DNA from: Gluconacetobacter dulcium
GTDB lineage: Bacteria > Pseudomonadota > Alphaproteobacteria > Acetobacterales > Acetobacteraceae
Assembly (NCBI RefSeq): GCF_014174165.1
Contig: NZ_JABEQN010000011.1
Span: 62,001-126,000 of the forward strand
Direction of reading: 5' to 3'
Length of the DNA: 64,000 nt
In this document: one piece after another, positions 53,717 to 62,257 of the stretch
Layout of the letters: every line of letters starts with the position of its first letter
Position numbering within the stretch: position 1 is the stretch's first letter
Position numbers and translations under genes: made by a program
Notes under the pieces: model-generated
The model's database searches: none
Seen by the model: only the letters and a program-made list of their open reading frames with translations
Told to the model about the DNA's origin: nothing

Positions 53717-53774
53717 GGGCAAAAGGGGCAAGAGGACAAGGCATGACAGAGATTTTCCTTCATCGGGGCCGGGC

Positions 53775-54314
53775 ATGATCGCCCCCGCCATCCTGCCTCT
53801 GGGCGGCGCATTGCTGGCCGGGGGCATCGGCATGCTGCTGCTGGTCGCCGGCTTGGCCAAACTGCGCGATCATGACGGGTTCCTGACCACGCTGGCCGCC
53901 TACCGGCTGGTGCCCGATTCCCTGCTGGACTCCGCCGCCTGGGCTTTGGCGATCGCGGAAACCGGCGTGGGCGCGGCCCTGCTGGCCGGCGTGGCCCCCC
54001 TCTGGGCCGGTATCGGCGCGGCGCTGCTGTTCGTGCTGTTCGTGCTGGCGATGGCCATCAACCTGCTGCGCGGGCGGGCCGATCTCTCCTGCGGGTGCCT
54101 GCCCGGCATGGAATCCGCCCGCCTGTCCTGGGGCGCCGTCGCGCGCAGCACCTTGCTGGCACCGGCCGCGCTGCTGCCGGCGCTGACCGGCCTGCCCACA
54201 TCCCTGCTGCTGCGCTATCAGGCGCTGGCGGCCGGCGCCTGCCTGCTGGCGCTGATCCTGGCGCTGTCGCACCTGATATCGGCCGCGCGCGGCCCGGAGG
54301 AACAATCCGCATGA
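53775..54314 (+). CDS. mauE: MauE-like membrane protein
   Basis: The 179-residue protein has four to five membrane helices (LGGALLAGGIGMLLLVAGLAKL, IAETGVGAALLAGVAPLW, IGAALLFVLFVLAMAINLL, LLALILALSHLISA). The loop RGRADLSCGCLPGM holds two Cys (CGC), as in MauE/DoxX-like proteins. It is required, together with MauD, for maturation and disulfide formation in the light chain. Its stop overlaps the mauD start (ATGA). Confidence 0.85.
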   Translation: MIAPAILPLGGALLAGGIGMLLLVAGLAKLRDHDGFLTTLAAYRLVPDSLLDSAAWALAIAETGVGAALLAGVAPLWAGIGAALLFVLFVLAMAINLLRGRADLSCGCLPGMESARLSWGAVARSTLLAPAALLPALTGLPTSLLLRYQALAAGACLLALILALSHLISAARGPEEQSA

Positions 54315-54877
54315 TGACGCTCCTGATCGTGTCGCAGGTGCTGCTGTTCGCCGCCATCGTCGCCCTGGTGCTGGTGGTGCTTGCCCTGGCGCGCCAGATC
54401 GGCATCCTGCACGAGCGCATCGCCCCGATCGGCCAGCAGCAGCCTCAGCGCGGGCTCGACATCGGCCAGGCGATTCCGCGCATCACCATGCGCACGCTCG
54501 ACGGCGCGCCCTTTCCGGTGGGCGAGCGTCTGGCGGCCGGCACCATCCGCATGCTGCTGTTCGTCGGCGCCGACTGCCCTGTCTGCAAGCGCGTGCTGCC
54601 GATCGCGCTGGACGTGGCGCGCGAACGCGGCCTGGAACCCGTTCTGGTCGGCGATGGCGCGGTGCCCGAACTGGCGGCCCTGCGCGACCGTCTGGCGCTG
54701 GGCGACATCCCGTTCGTCACGGGCGTCGAACTGGGGCTGGTCCTGCAGGTCAGCCGCCTGCCGACCCTGGTGCTGCTGGACGATAACGGCACCATCCTGG
54801 CCCGCGACGTGGTGAACACACGCCGCCAGGTCGAGGCCCTGCTGCCCACCGTCACCGGGCACTCCGCCGCCGCATGA
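54311..54877 (+). CDS. mauD: MauD thioredoxin-fold maturation protein
   Basis: The 188-residue protein has an N-terminal membrane anchor (LLIVSQVLLFAAIVALVLVVLALA) and a thioredoxin domain with LLFVGADCPVCKRVLPIALDVARERGLEPVLVG, so the CxxC (Cys89, Cys92) is intact. MauD and MauE act in making the light-chain disulfides. This is the second MauD-type protein in the cluster and the only one with two active-site Cys. It is the last gene of the run, followed by an 80-base gap to the metallopeptidase gene. Confidence 0.9.
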   Translation: MMTLLIVSQVLLFAAIVALVLVVLALARQIGILHERIAPIGQQQPQRGLDIGQAIPRITMRTLDGAPFPVGERLAAGTIRMLLFVGADCPVCKRVLPIALDVARERGLEPVLVGDGAVPELAALRDRLALGDIPFVTGVELGLVLQVSRLPTLVLLDDNGTILARDVVNTRRQVEALLPTVTGHSAAA

Positions 54878-54958
54878 AAGGCCCAGTTCTGCCAAAGTGG
54901 AACAATCGACCGGTTACAGCGTTTTGCAAGCGCATGAAATGTTGCCGGAGCCGCTGTC

Positions 54959-56029
54959 ATGAAGCTGTTTGCCTGCCAGTCCTGCAATCAGGTCCTGTTC
55001 TTCGAGAACACAGCATGTGAGCGATGCGGTCACACCCTGGGCTACCTGCCCGCGGAGAATGATCTCAGCGCGCTGGAACAGGTAGCAGGCGAGGACGGCA
55101 CCTGGCGGCCGCTCTCCACGGCCGCAACGGCACCATCCTACCGGTTCTGCGCCAATGCCGCCCAGAACGCCTGCAACTGGCTGGTCCCCGCCGGCGGCGA
55201 TGCCTATTGCCTGGCCTGCCAGCTCAACCGCACGATTCCGGACCTCTCGGAGGACAGGCACCTGGACCAGTGGCGGAAGCTGGAAACGGCGAAACACCGG
55301 CTGGTCTATACGCTGATGCGCCTGAACCTGCCGATCGCGACCCGCCAGGAAGACCCGGAAGGCGGGCTGGCCTTCGATTTCCTGGGCGATCCGCCCGATG
55401 GCGGCAAGGTGCTGACCGGCCATCAGGATGGCCTGATCACCATCGCGCTGCGCGAGGCCGACGACGCCCAGCGCGAGGCCATGCGGGTGGAAATGGGCGA
55501 GCAATATCGCACCCTGCTGGGCCATTTCCGGCACGAGGTCGGCCATTATTACTGGAACGTGCTGGTGCGCGACGGCGGCCACCTGGACGGTTTCCGCGCC
55601 CTGTTCGGGGACGAGCGCGCCGATTACCAGGCGGCGTTGCAGCATCACTATCAGGTCGGCGCGCCCCCGAACTGGCAGGACAATTTCGTCAGCGACTACG
55701 CGACCGCGCACCCGTGGGAAGATTTCGCCGAGACCTGGGCGCATTACCTGCACATCGTCTCCACGCTGGAAACCGCGCGGGCCTATGGCCTGTCGGTCGA
55801 TATCCATGTGTCCGACGATCCGGCCATGCAGACCGAGGTCGCGTTCAACCCCTACGCTCCCGGCGGGTTCGAGCCGATCGCCCAGGCGTGGCTCCCGCTG
55901 ACCTATGCGATCAACAGCCTGAACCGCTCGATGGGCCAGATCGATTTCTACCCGTTCGTCCTCGCCCCCCCGGCGCTGGAAAAGCTGGCCTATGTCCATA
56001 ACCTGATTCACGGCACCCTGCCGGCCTGA
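54959..56029 (+). CDS. Zinc-ribbon metallopeptidase-like protein
   Basis: The 356-residue protein has an N-terminal zinc ribbon (FACQSCNQVLFFENTACERCGH, residues about 3-24) and a peptidase domain with HEVGHYYW at about 192 (HExxH) plus a glutamate in DFAETWAHYLH as third ligand candidate. The pattern matches the putative zinc-binding peptidase family (Peptidase_Mx-like). Substrate unknown. It is the first gene before the repeat and the ATP-grasp/transglutaminase pair on the same strand. Confidence 0.85.
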   Translation: MKLFACQSCNQVLFFENTACERCGHTLGYLPAENDLSALEQVAGEDGTWRPLSTAATAPSYRFCANAAQNACNWLVPAGGDAYCLACQLNRTIPDLSEDRHLDQWRKLETAKHRLVYTLMRLNLPIATRQEDPEGGLAFDFLGDPPDGGKVLTGHQDGLITIALREADDAQREAMRVEMGEQYRTLLGHFRHEVGHYYWNVLVRDGGHLDGFRALFGDERADYQAALQHHYQVGAPPNWQDNFVSDYATAHPWEDFAETWAHYLHIVSTLETARAYGLSVDIHVSDDPAMQTEVAFNPYAPGGFEPIAQAWLPLTYAINSLNRSMGQIDFYPFVLAPPALEKLAYVHNLIHGTLPA

Positions 56030-56034
56030 GCGCC

Positions 56035-56470
56035 TGACCGAAAATGCGCGCTGGCGGCGATCCGACGCGCGTTTCCTGCGCTTCGGTGCTCATGGCCATC
56101 AAGGCCACTCCGCTCCGGTGCTCGGAAACACATTTCGGACGCGGCCCGAAACGGGCCGCTCTCGCTCGCCATCCCACATTTTCGGTCAGGCTCTGAAAGG
56201 CCGCCCGCGAAGGCATCCTCCCGGCGATCCAACGCGCGTTTTCTGCGCTTCGGTGCTCATGGCCATCAAGGCCACTCCGCTCCGATGCTCGGAAACACAT
56301 TTCGGGCGCGGCCCGAAACGGGCCGCTCTCGCTCGCCATCCCACATTTTCGGTCAGGCTCTGAAAGGCCACCCGCGAAGGCACCCTCCCGGCGCTCCGAC
56401 GCGCCTTTCCCGCGCTTCGGTGCCTACGGGCATCAGGCCCACTCCACTCCGGTGTTCGAGCAGACCCGCC
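56035..56470. repeat. Tandem 167-bp repeat, about 2.5 copies, with inverted ends
   Basis: Units repeat every 167 bases (for example GCGCTTCGGTGCTCATGG at 56078 and 56245, and a diverged third copy at 56412). The first unit is flanked by a perfect inverted pair CTGACCGAAAATG (56035-56047) and CATTTTCGGTCAG (56177-56189). Units also contain strong hairpins (GCGGCCCG/CGGGCCGC at 56141-56159 and 56308-56326; TGGCC/GGCCA). The units read open in several frames, which explains long false frames here. The whole block fills the gap between two genes. Confidence 0.9.
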
Positions 56471-56548
56471 GGCCGTGGCGCGGTACGGCCATCACCCCGC
56501 GCAAGACCGTTTACTGTTGGCGCGGCTTCGCCCATACAACCATGCATC

Positions 56549-59047
56549 ATGCACATGGCGCCCATCCCTGTTGACGAGATGGTTGACGGTCACGGTGGCG
56601 TCCGGCCTCACTGGCGCCGACTCCTTGGCGCGATCAGCGATCTCGGCCATCGCGAACTGCTCGAACGCGGCAGGCAGATGGCGCGTGCCCTGCACGACCA
56701 GACCGGCCCCGTCGAGGGCGCCGCCGCAGGGTGCGATCCGGTTCCGCTGCTGCTGACGGCGCAGGAATTCGCCCGCCTGTCCGAAGGCATGGTGCAGCGC
56801 GCCCGCGTGCTGGAGGCGACGCTACGCGACCTGTACGGCCCGCGTACCCTGCTGGCGGACGGCGTGCTGCCGCCCTCCCTGGTCTATCCGGCGCCGGGTT
56901 TCCTGCGCATGGGGGGCCCGGTGTCGGGCGCGTTCCTCGATTTCTACGCCATGGACCTGATTCGCGGGCCGGATGGCGCCTGGCATGTCGCGGCCGACCG
57001 GGTGGCGCGCGCCAACGGCATCGGCCAGGCGCTGGAAAACCGGCGGCAGATGACCCGGACCCTGCCGGAACTGTTCGCGGGCCGCGAGGTCCAGCCCCTC
57101 TCGCCCTTCTTCGATGCCTGGCAGGACAGCCTGCACCGCCTGCCCAACCTGTCGGACCGCAATCCCGGGCTGGCGCTGCTGACGCCGGGGCCGCGTGGCA
57201 CATTGTGGGCCGAACATGTGATCCTGGCGCGGGAACTGGGCTGCGTCCTGGCCGAAGCCGGGGATCTGGCGGTGCGCGACGGCGCGCTGTGGCTGAAGAC
57301 GGTGCGCGGCCTGCGCCGGGTGGACGTGCTGCTGCTGCGCCAGGACGGATGGACGGTCGACCCCCTGGAACTGGAGGGCGGCAGCCCCCCCGGCATCGCC
57401 GGCCTGCTGGACGCGGCGCGCGGCGGCGCGGTCCATCTGGTCAACCACCCGGCGGCGGGCCTGGTCGAGGCGCCGGGCCTGGCCGCCTTCATGCCCGCCC
57501 TGGCGCGCCGCCTGATCGGCGAGGACCTGCGGCTGCCCGATGTCCCGGTGCGCTGGCCGGCGACATATGGGGTCGAAGCCCTGCTGGCCGACGACCGCAA
57601 GAACTGGTGGCTGCTCGACAGCGCGAGCGCCCGTGCCCCGTCCTGCCGGCTGGACCGGGCGAAGGACAGCGTGCTGGCAGCCCTCCGCCGCACGCCGGAT
57701 CGCTTCGTGGCGGTCGAGGCACTGGCCCCCTCGGTCATGCCGGCGATCCAGCCGGGCGGGATCGAGCCCGGCGCGATCGTGCTGCGCCTGTTCGCCCTGT
57801 TCGACGGCAGCGGCTGGCAGGTCATGCCCGGCGGCATGGCGCGCCTGCTGCCGGATTCCGACCTGCCGCCCGGCGGCCCGATGGACCGCGCGCGCGGTCG
57901 GCACAGCATCACGAAGGATGTCTGGGTCACGGTCGAGGACAGCCGCAATCTGGTCGGTATCGCCGCCCCGCCCATGCCGGTGCTGGCCATCCGGCGCGGG
58001 CAGGGCGACCTGCCCAGCCGCGCGGCGGACGATTTCTTCTGGCTGGGCCGCTACCTGGAACAGTTGGAGGAAGCCGGGCGCGTCCTGCGGGTGCTCACCC
58101 GCCGGATCGGCCGGATCGACGGCTCCCCGCGCGAGCGGGCGGAACTGGAAACCGTGCTGCGTCTCGCGGTCCAGATCGGCCTGCTCCAGGACGAAAGCAT
58201 GGCCGGAGCGGGCTTCGCGACGCAGGTGCGGGCGCTGGCCGCCGTCACGCTCGATTCCGGCCTGCCCCAGCGCCTGCTGTCCGAAATCGCCAGGGTATCG
58301 GCGGGCCTGCGCGACCGGATGACGGTCGAAACCTTCGAGACCATCGTCCACGGCACCGACACGCTGCGCACCCAGTTGCGCGAGGCGCGGGTCACAGGCG
58401 ATGCCGGCCGCACGCTGGAGGCGATCGGTCGCGTCACCGACAGCCTGCTGCGCTACGGCGCGACCATTTCCGGCCTGACGGCGGAGAACATGGTGCGCAG
58501 CGGCGGCCGGCAGTTCCTCGAACTCGGCCGCCGGATCGAACGGGCCGGCGCGATCCTGGCGTCGATGGCGCTGATCCTGCGCCAGAAAGGCGTCTCCCAG
58601 CGCGGCCGGATGGAGGGCGCGCTGCGGCTGATGCTGGAACTCAGCGATTGCGCCATCACCTACCGGTCGCGCTATTTCGCGGTTTTCCAGCCCGCTCCGG
58701 TGCTGGACCTGCTGCTGCTGGATGGCGGCAATCCGCGCGGCGTGGCCAGCCAGATGGCGATGGTGGCCGAAGCCCTGGCCGATCTGGAGCCCAGCGACGG
58801 AACGGGCCTGGCCAGCGCCGCCGGCCTGGTCATGGAGCGCCTGCGCGCGGTGGTGGCCGATGTTCTGTCGGCCCCGCAGCAGGATGTCGCGGCGGCCGCG
58901 CTGCCCGATCGGCTGCGTGACATCCATGCCGCGTTGCGTGATGTCGGGAAGCAGATCGCGCGACGTTATTTCGTGGTGCTGACCTCGCCGCGCGCGGTCG
59001 GCGGCCTGCGTGCCGTCGATCGGGGCGAGGCAACGGACGAATCATGA
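56549..59047 (+). CDS. Circularly permuted ATP-grasp and alpha-E domain protein
   Basis: The 832-residue protein fuses a circularly permuted ATP-grasp domain (about 1-480, with PLLLTAQEFARLSEGMVQRARVLEATLRDLYGPRTLLADGVLPPSLVY, GLALLTPGPRGTLWAEHVILARELG and WVTVEDSRNLV) to a helical alpha-E (DUF403) domain (about 490-830). The alpha-E part begins SRAADDFFWLGRYLEQLEEAGRVLRVLTRR. ATP-grasp enzymes of this kind ligate amino acids or peptides. The start at 56549 follows the repeat; an open frame runs upstream through the repeat but is not supported. Its stop overlaps the transglutaminase start. Confidence 0.88.
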   Translation: MHMAPIPVDEMVDGHGGVRPHWRRLLGAISDLGHRELLERGRQMARALHDQTGPVEGAAAGCDPVPLLLTAQEFARLSEGMVQRARVLEATLRDLYGPRTLLADGVLPPSLVYPAPGFLRMGGPVSGAFLDFYAMDLIRGPDGAWHVAADRVARANGIGQALENRRQMTRTLPELFAGREVQPLSPFFDAWQDSLHRLPNLSDRNPGLALLTPGPRGTLWAEHVILARELGCVLAEAGDLAVRDGALWLKTVRGLRRVDVLLLRQDGWTVDPLELEGGSPPGIAGLLDAARGGAVHLVNHPAAGLVEAPGLAAFMPALARRLIGEDLRLPDVPVRWPATYGVEALLADDRKNWWLLDSASARAPSCRLDRAKDSVLAALRRTPDRFVAVEALAPSVMPAIQPGGIEPGAIVLRLFALFDGSGWQVMPGGMARLLPDSDLPPGGPMDRARGRHSITKDVWVTVEDSRNLVGIAAPPMPVLAIRRGQGDLPSRAADDFFWLGRYLEQLEEAGRVLRVLTRRIGRIDGSPRERAELETVLRLAVQIGLLQDESMAGAGFATQVRALAAVTLDSGLPQRLLSEIARVSAGLRDRMTVETFETIVHGTDTLRTQLREARVTGDAGRTLEAIGRVTDSLLRYGATISGLTAENMVRSGGRQFLELGRRIERAGAILASMALILRQKGVSQRGRMEGALRLMLELSDCAITYRSRYFAVFQPAPVLDLLLLDGGNPRGVASQMAMVAEALADLEPSDGTGLASAAGLVMERLRAVVADVLSAPQQDVAAAALPDRLRDIHAALRDVGKQIARRYFVVLTSPRAVGGLRAVDRGEATDES

Positions 59048-59949
59048 TCTATCGCGTGCGTCATCTCACCCGTTACGCCTATGGCAGCCCGGTCGATCTG
59101 GCGGCCCATATCGTGCATGTCACCCCGCGTGACCTGCCGGGGCAGGTCGTGCGCTGGACCCGGCTGGAGGTCACGCCGCCCCCGGTGCGCCGTGTCGATG
59201 GCGCCGATTATTTCGGCAACCTGATCGCGTGGCTGTATCACGAGGCCCCGCATCGCAGCTTCGACGTGCTGGCGGAATCGGAGGTCGAGGTCGCCTTCCC
59301 CCCTCCGCCACCCGAGGAAACCACCCTGAAGTGGGAAGACCTGGTCGCCCTCGCACGCGCCGGTGGCGCGCCGGCGTGGCAGGTGGCGGAATTCCTGTTC
59401 GACAGCCCGATGTGCGCGGCCAATGCGGCGGCGGGTGACTACGCGGCCCTGTCCTTCACCCCCGGCCGGTCGATCCTGGCCGCGCTGCTGGATCTGAACA
59501 CGCGCATCTACACCGATTTCCGCTTTCGTGCCGGCGTCACCACCCTGTCCACGCCGGTCGAGCAGGTCCTGGCCCGGCGCGAGGGCGTCTGCCAGGATTT
59601 CACGCATCTCATGATCAGCGCGCTCCGCTGGGTCGGCATCCCGGCGCGCTACATGTCCGGCTATATCCGCACCCGCCCGCCGCCGGGGCAGGCCCGGCGC
59701 CTGGGCTCCGACCAGTCCCATGCCTGGGTCGGCGCGTGGCTTGGCCCGGCCCATGGCTGGATCGGCCTCGACCCCACCAATGGCATCGTGATGCGCGACG
59801 AGCACGTCGTTCTGGGCTGGGGGCGCGACTACGCCGATATCAGCCCGGTGCACGGGCTGATCCTGGGCGGCGGCAATGACGAGCTGACGGTCGGCGTGGA
59901 TCTGGTGCCGGCCGATGAGTGGGAAGACCCGCCGCCCGACCCCGCCTGA
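59044..59949 (+). CDS. Transglutaminase-like cysteine peptidase domain protein
   Basis: The 301-residue protein has the N-terminal strand domain (MIYRVRHLTRYAYGSPVDLAAHIVHVTPRD) and the transglutaminase core with the triad Cys183 (REGVCQDFTHLMI), His226 (DQSHAWVGAWLG) and Asp243 (WIGLDPTNG). No signal peptide is present, so it is probably cytoplasmic. Such proteins occur in one operon with circularly permuted ATP-grasp and alpha-E proteins and are predicted to cleave or process the peptide product. The ATG overlaps the upstream stop (ATGA). Confidence 0.92.
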   Translation: MIYRVRHLTRYAYGSPVDLAAHIVHVTPRDLPGQVVRWTRLEVTPPPVRRVDGADYFGNLIAWLYHEAPHRSFDVLAESEVEVAFPPPPPEETTLKWEDLVALARAGGAPAWQVAEFLFDSPMCAANAAAGDYAALSFTPGRSILAALLDLNTRIYTDFRFRAGVTTLSTPVEQVLARREGVCQDFTHLMISALRWVGIPARYMSGYIRTRPPPGQARRLGSDQSHAWVGAWLGPAHGWIGLDPTNGIVMRDEHVVLGWGRDYADISPVHGLILGGGNDELTVGVDLVPADEWEDPPPDPA

Positions 59950-59956
59950 TGCCGGG

Positions 59957-60094
59957 TCAGTGGGTTCCGGACGTCTTCAGGCCGGATTCGAAGCCCATGC
60001 TCTGCCAGGCTTCCTTCTGGTTCTTCGGGCGATGCTTGCCCCCGCCGCAGGCGGCAACCGAGAAAACGAGGGCCGCCAGGCCAATCAACCGCAT
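59957..60094 (-). CDS. Very small lipoprotein
   Basis: The 45-residue product begins MRLIGLAALVFSVAAC, a signal with lipobox (VAAC), followed by a short polar tail GGGKHRPKNQKEAWQSMGFESGLKTSGTH. It resembles entericidin-type or other short lipoproteins in architecture only. An in-frame extension upstream exists but has no signal-like start. It is convergent with the transglutaminase gene, with 7 bases between their ends. Confidence 0.55.
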   Translation of the reverse strand: MRLIGLAALVFSVAACGGGKHRPKNQKEAWQSMGFESGLKTSGTH

Positions 60095-60338
60095 CGTCTG
60101 GAACAAAGGGGGCCTCCTGCCAGATATCCGCCGTGCGGAGACTGGATAAAAGAATATCCCGGTCGTCTGCCGATCAGGCAATGCACCCACGCATCGCGGC
60201 ACGGCCGAGACCGAATCCGTTCATAGCAGACATCCCGGCTCACGCGGAAGAGATGGTGCCGGGCTTTCCCTGGCGGGGAAACGGGCCGATATAACCCGAC
60301 GCAAAGATTTCACGTCACGGAACGGGCAGCAGGGCACG
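60095..60338. other. Divergent promoter region of the lipoprotein and panC genes
   Basis: About 240 bases with no gene. It should carry promoters for both neighbours. No clear operator or riboswitch was recognised. Confidence 0.4.
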
Positions 60339-61220
60339 ATGCTGGACATTTTTATCACCGACATGCACACGCTTCATGCCGTTGCCGACCTGCGGCAAAC
60401 GGTGCGCGGCTGGAAGCGAAACGGGCTGACGGTCGGGCTGGTGCCGACAATGGGGGCTCTGCATGACGGCCATCTCAGCCTGGTCCGTGCCGCCCTGCGC
60501 GCGACCGACCGCGTGATCGTCTCGATCTTCGTCAACCCGACCCAGTTCGATAACCCGGCCGATCTCGAAACCTATCCGCGCGTCATGGAAGAGGACACGC
60601 GCCTGCTGGCGAAAGCCGGCGCGCATGTGCTGTACGCCCCCACGGTGGCCGACATGTATCCCGCCGGCTTCGCCACCACCGTCTCGGTGCGCGGCGTGTC
60701 CGAGGGCCTGTGCGGCGGCCACCGCCCCGGCCATTTCGACGGCGTGGCGACGGTGGTGTGCAAGCTGTTCCTGCAAAGCCAGGCCGACGCGGCCTTTTTC
60801 GGCGAGAAGGATTTCCAGCAGGTGCATGTCGTCCGCCGGATGGCCACGGATCTGGATATCCCGATCCGGGTGGAAGCCTGCCCGACCCGGCGCGAGGCCG
60901 ACGGGCTGGCGATGTCGTCCCGCAACCGGCGCCTCACCGGCCCCGGAGACCGCGATCGTGCCCGCGCCTTGCCCCAGGCCCTGGCGGACGCGGCCCGCGC
61001 CATTGCGGGGGGGCAGCCCGCCGGCCCGGTCCTCGCGGCAACGCGCGAACATCTGCTGGCGGCCGGCTTCAGCGATGTCGAATATCTGGAATTACGGCGC
61101 GAAGCCGACCTGGCGCCGCTGGCAGGCTTCAACGGCCAGCCGGCGCGGCTGCTGGCGGCCGCATGGCTGGCCGGGGTGCGGCTGATTGATAACGTGCCGG
61201 TTCTCGCCGCCGGCACGTAA
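60339..61220 (+). CDS. panC: Pantothenate synthetase
   Basis: PanC condenses pantoate and beta-alanine with ATP to make pantothenate, the precursor of coenzyme A. The 293-residue protein carries family motifs: [20 protein letters not shown] (HIGH-like), [56 protein letters not shown] and [12 protein letters not shown] (KMSKS-like). Length is normal. The ATG at 60339 is preceded by AGCAGGGCACG. It is a single gene, convergent with the Trm112-type gene. Confidence 0.96.
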   Translation: MLDIFITDMHTLHAVADLRQTVRGWKRNGLTVGLVPTMGALHDGHLSLVRAALRATDRVIVSIFVNPTQFDNPADLETYPRVMEEDTRLLAKAGAHVLYAPTVADMYPAGFATTVSVRGVSEGLCGGHRPGHFDGVATVVCKLFLQSQADAAFFGEKDFQQVHVVRRMATDLDIPIRVEACPTRREADGLAMSSRNRRLTGPGDRDRARALPQALADAARAIAGGQPAGPVLAATREHLLAAGFSDVEYLELRREADLAPLAGFNGQPARLLAAAWLAGVRLIDNVPVLAAGT

Positions 61221-61242
61221 CCGCACCAGAAGGTTCCGGAAA

Positions 61243-61434
61243 TCAGGCGTCGAGCGAGCGGGCTTCGTCGGGCAGCATGATGGGAATGCCGTCGCGGATC
61301 GGGAAGGCGAGGCCAGCCTGCCGGCTGATCAGTTCCCCGGCCTCGCGGTCATAGATCAGCGGCCCCTTGGTCACGGGACAGACCAGGATCGACAGCAGGC
61401 GCGGGTCCAGAGGGGGCTGGGCGGTTTCGGTCAT
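61243..61434 (-). CDS. Trm112-family small protein
   Basis: The 63-residue protein has the bacterial Trm112/YcaR pattern: [54 protein letters not shown]. One Cys remains (VCPVTKG), so the zinc pair seen in some homologs is absent. In bacteria such proteins act as activators or adaptors of methyltransferases, or are uncharacterised. The start at 61434 has AGGAG 8 bases upstream; ATG at 61455 would add seven residues. It is the last gene of the minus-strand run from 63274. Confidence 0.88.
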   Translation of the reverse strand: MTETAQPPLDPRLLSILVCPVTKGPLIYDREAGELISRQAGLAFPIRDGIPIMLPDEARSLDA

Positions 61435-61500
61435 CGGCTGGTCTCCTGTACGCATGGCCGGTGGCGGAGGCGGGGCATCAGGCGCGGCGGGGGTGGCGCC

Positions 61501-62187
61501 TCACGCCGATGGTGGGTCAGATGCATCGTCGCCGGGCTCATGTCCAGCCAGTTCCAGCAGCGTCTGCAATGTCTGCGCCCGGTCGTTCAGCGAGGCGGAT
61601 TCGAGCAGCGCCTGCTTTTCGGCGGCCGGAAAGGGGCAGATCATCGGCAGCGTGATCAGCAGCGTCTCGTCATCCATCTGGTCGATCACGTTCCAGCGCG
61701 TGCCGAAGCCCCGCAGGCTGCAATAGCGCCGCAGCGCCGTGAGCATGCGACTGCGGTCGAAAAACAGGTCGGCGCCGTCGGTCAGGTCGCAGGCGAAGGA
61801 TGACACGTCGATCCTGGCCCGCCGATACCCGCGATGCAGGCCGGTCTCCCGCAGCAGCCGAAAGCGCGCCAGTCCGGTCAGCGTCACGGCATAGGTGCCA
61901 TCGGCCCGTTCGGTCAGCGAGGTCACGCGGCCGACGGCGCCGATCGTGTACAGCGGCGGAAACGGGTTCTCGCCGTCTCCGTCCTCAACCCCGTCGCTGC
62001 CCTCGTCCTCCATGGCATCGTCACGCGGCTGAATCATCCCGACCAGCCGGTTCCCCGCCAGCGCATCCTCCAGCAGCGCGACATAGCGCGGCTCGAAGAC
62101 ATTCAGCGGCAGCTTGCCCCGAGGCAGCAGCAGCACCTCGCGCAGTGGGAACAACCCCAGCTCGGCCGGCATGTCCGCCAGTGTCAT
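61501..62187 (-). CDS. LON substrate-binding domain protein
   Basis: The 228-residue protein consists of the LON N-terminal (LON_substr_bdg) domain without ATPase or protease parts. Typical text is MPAELGLFPLREVLLLPRGKLPLNVFEPRYVALLEDALAGNRLVGMIQP and IGAVGRVTSLTERADGTYAVTLTGLARFRLL. The function of these stand-alone domains is poorly known; they may recognise unfolded proteins. The ATG at 62187 begins the domain. Upstream in-frame codons to 62316 overlap the thioredoxin gene and lack domain character. Confidence 0.88.
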   Translation of the reverse strand: MTLADMPAELGLFPLREVLLLPRGKLPLNVFEPRYVALLEDALAGNRLVGMIQPRDDAMEDEGSDGVEDGDGENPFPPLYTIGAVGRVTSLTERADGTYAVTLTGLARFRLLRETGLHRGYRRARIDVSSFACDLTDGADLFFDRSRMLTALRRYCSLRGFGTRWNVIDQMDDETLLITLPMICPFPAAEKQALLESASLNDRAQTLQTLLELAGHEPGDDASDPPSA

Positions 62188-62257
62188 GTCCCGCAGGCGC
62201 GGGACGGCACGCGGCACGTCGTCGTCGATCAATGCGCGCAAGCCCTGAGGGCGCACG

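Noticed and set aside
56035-56470. CRISPR array
   Set aside because: The units are 167 bases long and adjoin directly without unique spacers; no cas genes are present.
56285-56548. N-terminal extension of the ATP-grasp protein through the tandem repeat
   Set aside because: The extension is repeat sequence that reads open by chance; the protein domain begins after the ATG at 56549.
56822-58927. 701-codon open frame opposite the ATP-grasp gene
   Set aside because: Shadow frame, rich in Gln/Arg/His with no domain text.
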